Positions 57,276 to 64,000 of a stretch of 64,000 bases of DNA are shown here, piece after piece. The translations under genes and the position numbers were made by a program. The first letter of the stretch is position 1; each line of letters begins with the position of its first letter. Location: the NCBI RefSeq assembly GCF_028290025.1, contig NZ_JAQGKQ010000053.1, positions 1 to 64,000 of the forward strand, written 5' to 3'. Below the pieces are notes generated by a model. It was not told the origin of the DNA and ran no database searches. It saw nothing but the letters and a program-made list of their open reading frames with translations. This DNA is from Cypionkella sp. (lineage in GTDB: Bacteria; Pseudomonadota; Alphaproteobacteria; Rhodobacterales; Rhodobacteraceae).

Positions 57276-57638
57276 ATGCGAGATATTTTGAATGCAGAGG
57301 CGCGGCGGTTTGCCAATACGGTGATCTGGTCGTGGGCTGGTTGGACTGCGGCTTGGGCGACGGAAAAGACCTTGCGACAATGGACGGCGGTCAATGTGCT
57401 ATCGGCGGCGCTGGCGTTTTTGTTGGATCTGTCGGCGGCAGAGCGCGGGATGATTTTGGCGCTGGGCCTGTTGGTGCTTGCAGCAGAGTTGATGAACACC
57501 GGCTTGGAGGAGGTGGTCGATTACATCTCGAAAGCCGATGACCCCCGCGCCAAGAAGGCCAAAGATTGCGGATCGGCTGCGGTGGCTTTGACCGCGATTG
57601 CGGGCGGAGTGGCTTGGGTTGTAGTGCTGATCGGCTAA
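57276..57638 (+). CDS. dgkA: Diacylglycerol kinase
   Basis: 120 aa from ATG 57276 behind GGGGAGCC; an upstream frame overlaps the YigZ gene and is not homologous. DgkA has three membrane helices and the signature ELMNTGLEEVVDYIS (catalytic Glu/Asn). It phosphorylates diacylglycerol to phosphatidate, recycling lipid by-products. Motif AKDCGSAAVALTA also fits. Confidence 0.92.
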   Translation: MRDILNAEARRFANTVIWSWAGWTAAWATEKTLRQWTAVNVLSAALAFLLDLSAAERGMILALGLLVLAAELMNTGLEEVVDYISKADDPRAKKAKDCGSAAVALTAIAGGVAWVVVLIG

Positions 57639-57679
57639 GGCGATCAGGACCGAGGCGTACGTATTTAAGACGACGAAGC

Positions 57680-58315
57680 TTACGAGCGAAGCGGTTGCGG
57701 GCCGGTTTCGGAGACGATGTAATCCATCGAAATGTCATGGGGTTGCGGAAATATGGTCGGAAGTTGGGCGGCGTTGAGGCCGATGCCGATAGCTATGGGC
57801 GTCGGCGTGTAGCTGGCGAGCGTACGGTCAAAATAGCCGCCGCCGTAGCCCAAGCGGTAGCCTGCGCTGTCCCATCCGACGACGGGCGCAAGGGTGATAT
57901 GCGGGCTGACCTCGGGCCCGGTCGCGGGGACGGGAATATTCCAGATGCCACGTTCCATCGTCGTTTCGGGTGTCCATGCGCGAAAGGCGAGTGGGGCTTT
58001 GGGGGTTACGACCAAAGGCAGCGCGGCGGTGGCGCCTTTGCTCGCAAGGGTGGCGAGCCAGAAGCGCAGGTCAAGCTCGGCTTTGATCGGCCACCAAGCC
58101 GAGATGATCAAGCCTTGCAGATCGGGGAAACGTTGGGCGAGCAGTTGATCGAGATGGCTGGCGATGGCTTTGGCGGCCGATTGTCGGGTGGCGACGGGCA
58201 GGGCAGCCCGATCCGCCAAAAGGCGGGCGCGCTGCGATTTGCGCCAGTCAGCGACATCGGTTTGCTGCGGCGGCGGGACAGGATGCGAGGCAAACGGGCG
58301 GGGGTCGTGGGTCAT
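57680..58315 (-). CDS. fau: 5-formyltetrahydrofolate cyclo-ligase
   Basis: A 211-aa enzyme converting 5-formyl-THF to 5,10-methenyl-THF with ATP. The nucleotide/folate-binding YRLGYGGGYFDRTLA signature is intact. The N-terminus has WRKSQRARLLADRAALP. It stands alone, convergent with dgkA. In many proteobacteria 6S RNA lies next to this gene; no such RNA could be confirmed here. Confidence 0.93.
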   Translation of the reverse strand: MTHDPRPFASHPVPPPQQTDVADWRKSQRARLLADRAALPVATRQSAAKAIASHLDQLLAQRFPDLQGLIISAWWPIKAELDLRFWLATLASKGATAALPLVVTPKAPLAFRAWTPETTMERGIWNIPVPATGPEVSPHITLAPVVGWDSAGYRLGYGGGYFDRTLASYTPTPIAIGIGLNAAQLPTIFPQPHDISMDYIVSETGPQPLRS

Positions 58316-58674
58316 ATAGGGCCTTTGGCTCGGGTGGCACGGCGGCTGCCTGCGGTCGGGGCTGCGCGGGAAGCCTAAGCCTGCTGAAAGGCAGGCGAAA
58401 GGGGCGCTAACTGGTTAGCTGGGTTGTGCTGGACGCAGGGGTGAAGTGTTTTGCGTTTGATGCGGGGCGGGGATGTGAGGTCTACGGCGATGGAGGCTTC
58501 CATAAGCGCCTGCCGCAGCAATGTTAGACAACTGGCCGAGATCCTACCAATTTTCACGATCTACTGGCTGAGCGGTGACGGCCAGCAATTGCTGTGTCTG
58601 CGCGGGCATTTGGCGCTGCAACGCGGCGGAGGCTGTGTCTTGTGGCGGTGATCTGGTGCTTGTAATGCGAGCAT
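58316..58674. other. Intergenic region of about 360 bases with several small hairpins
   Basis: Hairpins include CCTGC-TGAAAG-GCAGG (58381-58396) and GCTAAC-TG-GTTAGC (near 58406-58419). No gene is supported. The position upstream of fau is where 6S RNA often lies in proteobacteria, but no 6S consensus was recognised. It also holds the MATE promoter. Confidence 0.4.
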
Positions 58675-60030
58675 ATGATCAAAAGAATGTCGTACCTTTC
58701 ACATGCCCGCGCGACGCTCGCTTTGGGGCTACCGCTTGTGGGCAGTCATCTGGCACAGATGGCGCTGCATGTTACTGATACCGTGCTTTTGGGCTGGTAT
58801 GGGGTGAATGAACTTGCGGCGGTGGTGTTGGCGACCTCGACGTTTTTTGTGATTTTCATCCTTGGTGCGGGATTTGCGCAGGCGGTTTTGCCGATGGTTG
58901 CCACGGCCGTTGGGCGCGGCGATGAGGCCCAGGTGCGGCGCGATACCCGGATGGGAATGTGGCTGTCAATTGGATTTGGCGTGCTGAGTTACCCGATATT
59001 CTGGTGGTCGGAGGCGCTCTTGTTGGCGCTGGGGCAGCGGCCCGAGGTTTCCAGCTTGGGGCAGGCGTTTTTGCGGATCGCGGGGTTTGGGATGATCCCG
59101 GCGCTGCTGGTGATGGTGTTGAAGAATTATCTCGCGGCGCTGGAGCGCACGCAGGTGGTGTTGTGGGTGACGCTGGCGGCGGTGGGGGTTAATCTCTTGC
59201 TGGCTTATGCGCTGATCTTTGGCCATTGGGGTGCGCCGGAACTGGGCGTGCGCGGGGCGGCGATTGCATCGGTTATCGTGCAGAGCCTGACGTTTGCGCT
59301 GCTGGCGATCTATGCGGGGTGGCTGCCGGAGTTGCGGCATTTTCATCTTTTCCAACGGTTTTGGCGGGCGGATTGGCAAGCGCTGCATCAGGTGTTCCGC
59401 TTGGGTTGGCCGATTGGGGTGACCTCGCTGGCAGAGAGCGGTTTGTTTCAGGCGACGGCGCTGATGATGGGCTGGATCGGCACGGTGGAACTTGCGGCGC
59501 ATGGCATCACGCTGGAGGTCGCGGCGCTGTCGTTCATGGTGCATCTGGGGCTGTCGAATGCGGCGACGGTGCGGGCTGGGCGAGCGGCGGGCGCAGGGGA
59601 TCGGCAAGGCTTGCGCGATGCGGCGAAGGTGGCGATTGCGTTGTCGGTCGGATTTGGTGTGGTGATGGTGGTGCTGTTTCTCAGCTTTCCAGTGGCGATT
59701 ATCTCGTTGTTTCTCGACGAGTCAAAGCCGCAAAGTGCGGAGATCATTGCCTTTGGGGTGACGCTGTTGGCGATGGCGGCGCTGTTTCAGATGGCGGATG
59801 CGATGCAGGTGATGGCGCTCGGGCTGCTGCGGGCGATCAAGGATACGCGGGTGCCGATGATTGCTGCGACGGTTAGTTATTGGGTGATCGGGATTCCGAC
59901 CGGGTATTATCTGGCGTTTCATGCCGGGATGGGCGGCATTGGGCTGTGGCTGGGGTTGGTGATCGGCCTGGTGTTTGCCGCCGTGACAATGATGTGGCGG
60001 TTTTGGCATCGGGTTCAGAACGTGGCGTAA
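58675..60030 (+). CDS. NorM-like MATE efflux transporter (second in the window)
   Basis: 451 aa from ATG 58675; ATG 58687 (MSYLSHARATLALGLPLVG) fits the family start better. Twelve membrane helices in two related halves with GLPLVGSHLAQMALHVTDTVLLGWYG and the second half from around residue 235. Members export cationic drugs with H+ or Na+. The C-terminus overlaps the downstream reverse gene at 60015-60030. Substrate unknown. Confidence 0.9.
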   Translation: MIKRMSYLSHARATLALGLPLVGSHLAQMALHVTDTVLLGWYGVNELAAVVLATSTFFVIFILGAGFAQAVLPMVATAVGRGDEAQVRRDTRMGMWLSIGFGVLSYPIFWWSEALLLALGQRPEVSSLGQAFLRIAGFGMIPALLVMVLKNYLAALERTQVVLWVTLAAVGVNLLLAYALIFGHWGAPELGVRGAAIASVIVQSLTFALLAIYAGWLPELRHFHLFQRFWRADWQALHQVFRLGWPIGVTSLAESGLFQATALMMGWIGTVELAAHGITLEVAALSFMVHLGLSNAATVRAGRAAGAGDRQGLRDAAKVAIALSVGFGVVMVVLFLSFPVAIISLFLDESKPQSAEIIAFGVTLLAMAALFQMADAMQVMALGLLRAIKDTRVPMIAATVSYWVIGIPTGYYLAFHAGMGGIGLWLGLVIGLVFAAVTMMWRFWHRVQNVA

Positions 60031-60794
60031 CTGGTGGTCGCTTGCCGGGCATAATTCAGCAAATGCTGCATCATTGAATTTTGATCGGGCCATGGCGTCA
60101 TCTTATGGGTCAGCTTGAACACTGGGACTGGCGGATCGCGCAGAGCTTTCAGGAAGCTATCGCTGATCGGATCGTGCAATGCCTTAGCATTCGGGCCGAA
60201 ATGGAAAGGATGCGCTGCGGAAATCTTCACGGTGTTATCCCAGATGCCGCGAACCTGAGGATCGGTTTCGTAGCAAGCGGCAAACAAAAGATGGCACCAG
60301 AAGTAGGTGTGCCGCTCGGTCCGGCCCTGCCAGTAGTCGATAGTGGCTGTCCGCCAAGCCGAAATCACCGGGTTGGCTTTCGAACTTGCAAGAAACCAAG
60401 TCGACAACATGCGATCTGGCCCCGGTCTGTCAAAGGCGAAAAACCCCTAAGTGGCGTGGCTTGGAAGCCAACTGTCCAGCGGCTTTATGCAAAGCGTGGT
60501 GGCATCGGCCCAGATGCCGCCGTTAAAGTGCAGCAGCGCAAGCCGGATTTGGTTGCTCATCGCTTCGGGCGGTTTTTGCTGGCTGAAAATCCGGGCGTGT
60601 TCATCGGCGGGCATGAAGTCTGCTGAGGTTTCGGCATCGAGCATAATCATCTGATAATCGGGATTCATCCGTTGCCAGTTGTCACGGCTGACGCGCACAA
60701 TTTCCGGCGCGTTCTCGTAGCCTTGGAGCCAAAGCATCCAAATAACCTTGGTGACATGGGTTTTCGAGCAAATCTTCGCGTCGAGGATGCTCAC
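60015..60794 (-). pseudogene. Capsular polysaccharide synthesis-type glycosyltransferase interrupted by an amber codon
   Basis: One frame runs from ATG 60792-60794 to TAA at 60015, broken only by TAG at 60447-60449. Before it: VIWMLWLQGYENAPEI, QIRLALLHFNGGIWADATTLCIKPLDSWLPSHAT. After it, same frame: GFFAFDRPGPDRMLSTWFLA through LNYARQATTSYATF. The GGIWADAT motif (DXD-like) is that of Caps_synth/glycosyltransferase sugar-binding proteins. Either two peptides or a truncated one would be made. The start overlaps the upstream hypothetical gene (ATGA at 60791-60794). Sugar transfer to surface polysaccharide is the family's function. Confidence 0.8.
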
Positions 60795-61204
60795 TCAGCA
60801 GCCTCACCCTTCATCAGGCGTTCGGACTTTTTGCGCACCAGAACGCTGCGCAGGTCGTGCATTGCCAATAACAAAAGATCGGTGACTTCTTCCAGTTGCG
60901 CGTCGGTGGCTTTGGACTGAGCCCACTGCGTCGTCAAGTTCATATGGTCAGTGGTGCGCAGGATATCATCGACGTCGCGCGCGGCGAGCATGGCTTGACG
61001 CTTGGCGACCCATTCGCCGATCACGGTGACTTCCGCAAGCGTCAGTTGGTGGTCGCCATGCGGCTTGATGTTGCCGTTCTTGACGTTGACCAAGGCGATC
61101 TCATCCATCTCAATGCGACGCTGGCGGTTTTCGGTATCGACCCGGAACACGGCGGCACCATTGTCACGGATGCGGAAGTAGTATTCGGGCAGGTCGGTGG
61201 ACAT
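60791..61204 (-). CDS. Conserved hypothetical protein, 137 aa
   Basis: Starts at ATG 61202-61204, directly after the stop of the truncated VOC gene. N-terminal beta part (EYYFRIRDNGAAVFRVDTEN) followed by long helices (LEEVTDLLLLAMHDLRSVLVRKK). Soluble, charged. Common in Rhodobacteraceae as far as I recall; no function known. Its stop overlaps the start of the interrupted glycosyltransferase gene. Confidence 0.75.
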   Translation of the reverse strand: MSTDLPEYYFRIRDNGAAVFRVDTENRQRRIEMDEIALVNVKNGNIKPHGDHQLTLAEVTVIGEWVAKRQAMLAARDVDDILRTTDHMNLTTQWAQSKATDAQLEEVTDLLLLAMHDLRSVLVRKKSERLMKGEAAE

Positions 61205-61330
61205 TCAGGTAACCTCGCCAGCCGCGTTACCATCAGCGCGGTATCTCATGGTAAAGCCGAGGCGGGCATAGAACGCCTCGGTCTTCGCGAAGTCGCTGCT
61301 GGGCAGGTTGGCGGTGATCCGGTCGGGCAT
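61205..61330 (-). pseudogene. Truncated VOC (bleomycin-resistance-type) gene
   Basis: 41 codons from ATG 61328-61330: MPDRITANLPSSDFAKTEAF and YARLGFTMRYRADGN, then AAGEVT and stop. The first 30 residues match the start of a VOC-fold resistance protein of about 120 aa, and the rest is missing, replaced by a short tail that ends exactly before the next start. Most likely a deletion remnant, not a functional protein. It sits seven bases downstream of the aminotransferase stop on the minus strand. Confidence 0.7.
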
Positions 61331-61337
61331 TGTCGTC

Positions 61338-62576
<1,239 letters not shown>

Positions 62577-62635
62577 TCACTGCCATATGGTGGCACCCCT
62601 ACGCAATCAAGCGATATCACCTTTGGAGAAGCAAG

Positions 62636-63036
62636 ATGGCACAAATGAGCAATGAAGACTGGTATGGCGAAAACACCGCGACCTTTGGCGATCGGCTGGA
62701 GGCTGCGCGCGAATCCTGCGGGTTAAGCCAAACCGAACTGGCGCAGAGACTTGGTGTGCGTGACACCACGATCAAAAGCTGGGAGGCTGATGAATGGGAG
62801 CCGCGCGGCAATCGTTTGCAGATGTTGGCAGGGATGCTGAATGTCTCGCTGATGTGGCTGTTGTCGGGTCGCGGCGAAGGTGTGGCGCACCTGATACGGA
62901 CGCGCCGCTTGCGATGCCAGCACGCAGCGCACTTGCCGATATTGCGCGGCTGCGTCGGCAAATGCAAACGCTCGGCGCTGAATTGATGCAGGCAGAGCAG
63001 AAGTTGGCGGTCGAATTGCGCGGGATGACACGATGA
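62636..63036 (+). pseudogene. XRE-type regulator with a frameshift near 62886
   Basis: Frame one encodes TFGDRLEAARESCGLSQTEL...LGVRDTTIKSWEADEWEPRG, a Cro/XRE helix-turn-helix, to LLSGRGEGVA, then goes astray. The next frame continues with APDTDAPLAMPARSALADIA and a helical C-terminus ending ELRGMTR. Restoring one G near 62886 joins both into a protein of about 133 aa. So the gene has a one-base deletion, or frameshifting is used. The N-terminal HTH alone (116 aa) could still be made. GGAG precedes the start; ATGA overlap with sdhE. Confidence 0.75.
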
Positions 63037-63305
63037 GCGAGACACAGGAAGCGCGACTTAAACGCATGGCAATGCGCAGTTGGCGGCGCGGTATGAAAGA
63101 GATGGATTTGATTTTGGGGCCGTATGCGGATGCGCATTTGGCCGAGATGGACGAAGATCGGCTGGTTATTTTTGATAGACTTTTAGAGGAAAACGACCAA
63201 GACCTGCTGCCTTGGGTGTTGGGGCAAAATGTGGCGCCGGCCTATCTTACGGAATTGATTGCAGAAATTGGTGTATATGCGCGGGGGCGGTTGGCCTTGC
63301 AGTAA
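63033..63305 (+). CDS. sdhE: Succinate dehydrogenase assembly factor 2 (FAD assembly)
   Basis: A 90-aa protein of the SdhE/DUF339 family. The RGxxE signature is seen as RRGMKEMDLILGPYAD, with DLLPWVLGQNVAP. It assists covalent flavinylation of SdhA. The start overlaps the frameshifted XRE gene (ATGA at 63033-63036), as in related genomes. No sdh operon is in the window. Confidence 0.93.
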   Translation: MSETQEARLKRMAMRSWRRGMKEMDLILGPYADAHLAEMDEDRLVIFDRLLEENDQDLLPWVLGQNVAPAYLTELIAEIGVYARGRLALQ

Positions 63306-63393
63306 TTTGCGGCAAAATCGCGGCCAAGTTTACGATATGTTTTTGTTTTGTGCTGATTCTATCCGCAGTTGCCATCGCTCGCGGAGTTAAGAA

Positions 63394-63891
63394 ATGAGCT
63401 TACATGACCCCCTGCTGGACGGCTCGCAAAAGCTGTTGATGGCGGGCTATCTGGATAATCTGGCGTTGCTGGAACGGCTGCATCGGCTGCTGTTGGACGT
63501 GATCAAGGACGAGTTTGAACGGGTGGCGATCTTTGAGATCAACTCGGTGCAGGCGCTGTTACTGTTCAACATCGGCGAGAATGAGGTAACGGCGGGCGAG
63601 CTGAAAACGCGCGGGTATTACCAAGGCTCGAACGTGTCCTATAACCTGAAAAAACTGGTGGAATTGGGCTATATGCACCATCAGCGGTCGGAAATTGATC
63701 GGCGTTCGGTGCGGGTGCGGTTGAGCGAAAAAGGTCGCAGGGTGCGTGGGATGCTGACGGATTTGTTTCAGCGCCATGCCGAAGGACTGGCAAAGCGCGG
63801 GTTGGTCGATGCCAATAACATGGAAAACATGAACCAGTCGCTGAAGCGGATGGAGCGGTACTGGACCGAGCAGATCAGGTATATCTATTAA
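63394..63891 (+). CDS. ldtR: MarR-family regulator, LdtR type
   Basis: A 165-aa winged HTH protein. LdtR-type features: an N-terminal helical segment (MAGYLDNLALLERLHRLLLDVIKDEFER), recognition helix in ELKTRGYYQGSNVSYNLKKLVELGYM and wing MHHQRSEIDRRSVRVRLSEKG. LdtR controls L,D-transpeptidase genes in Rhizobiales; this role here is by analogy. GGAGTTAAGAA precedes ATG. Confidence 0.88.
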   Translation: MSLHDPLLDGSQKLLMAGYLDNLALLERLHRLLLDVIKDEFERVAIFEINSVQALLLFNIGENEVTAGELKTRGYYQGSNVSYNLKKLVELGYMHHQRSEIDRRSVRVRLSEKGRRVRGMLTDLFQRHAEGLAKRGLVDANNMENMNQSLKRMERYWTEQIRYIY

Positions 63892-63914
63892 CGGGCTGTC
63901 AGAAGGCGGCTTGG

Positions 63915-64000
63915 TTAACGCCAAAACCGGGAATAGGTGGCAAAACGCCCCTGTAGCTTTGCCAAAAGGCGAAGACCAAGCCCGGTGGGCGCATCGGTAC
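63915..64000 (-). CDS. C-terminal end of an unknown reverse gene (partial, right edge)
   Basis: A minus frame from the window edge ends at TAA 63915-63917 with the sequence TDAPTGLGLRLLAKLQGRFA and ATYSRFWR. The composition is protein-like and fits a C-terminus, but only 28 codons are seen. Another frame is also open, so this is uncertain. Confidence 0.3.
   Translation of the reverse strand, partial: TDAPTGLGLRLLAKLQGRFATYSRFWR

Overview
The window looks like a chromosomal stretch from a Rhodobacteraceae-type alphaproteobacterium. The evidence is gene content and order rather than any search: murA followed by a DUF2948 gene, a mce-DUF1467 pair, an XRE-sdhE-ldtR cluster, an LdtR-type MarR regulator, thuEFGKAB, a VPLPA-CTERM protein, and GCCTCCGGCGGG-type intergenic repeats. 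Base composition is moderately GC-rich throughout. The exceptions are the left accessory segment and a patch inside aspS, both visibly AT-richer.

Positions 1 to about 4530 are the right end of an integrated element. A large tyrosine integrase lies beside the 3' end of a tRNA-Thr(GGT) gene, with three tandem 12-bp repeats plus one inverted copy between them (candidate arm-type integrase sites). Leftward, a small leftward operon has a strong promoter with repeated GTTAAC motifs, a HTH protein, two unknown proteins, a 37-aa ORF, a gene with two in-frame stops, and a larger gene that leaves the window. The other end of the element is not in view.

The core region starts at 4.7 kb: a small basic protein, murA and DUF2948, then a complete thuEFGKAB trehalose/disaccharide uptake and oxidation operon (7.2-13.5 kb) behind overlapping LacI-type half-sites. 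Next come an esterase, glyA, nadK, a MATE transporter, and a hybrid kinase/NtrC-type regulator pair, followed by the malic enzyme maeB. From 25 to 31 kb runs a nucleoside salvage cluster: a VOC/cupin protein, cdd, deoA, deoB, add and upp, with most joints overlapping or abutting. Then follow a SPOR protein, a degenerate M48-like protein, an acyl-CoA ligase, an EamA exporter and thymidine kinase tdk.

From 36.8 to 53 kb the window carries a small HTH-like protein, an RhlE-type helicase, a DUF72 protein, a VPLPA-CTERM protein, carB, a Phd/VapC toxin-antitoxin pair, an amino-acid permease, pabB-pabC (folate), a Cfa-family methyltransferase, aspS and a response regulator. The aspS gene has an unusual insertion of about 70 residues. 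From 53 to 64 kb come mce-DUF1467, CysZ-like and nitroreductase genes, small conserved genes, an M48 lipoprotein, dgkA, fau, a second MATE transporter, an aspartate aminotransferase, sdhE and ldtR.

Several genes are visibly broken: an amber codon in a Caps_synth-type glycosyltransferase, a truncated VOC gene, a frameshifted XRE regulator, and the double-stop ORF in the element. I found no CRISPR array, rRNA operon or intact insertion sequence. No complete new defence or biosynthetic system is evident. The most unusual single item is the aspS insertion, followed by the attachment-site architecture and the broken genes.
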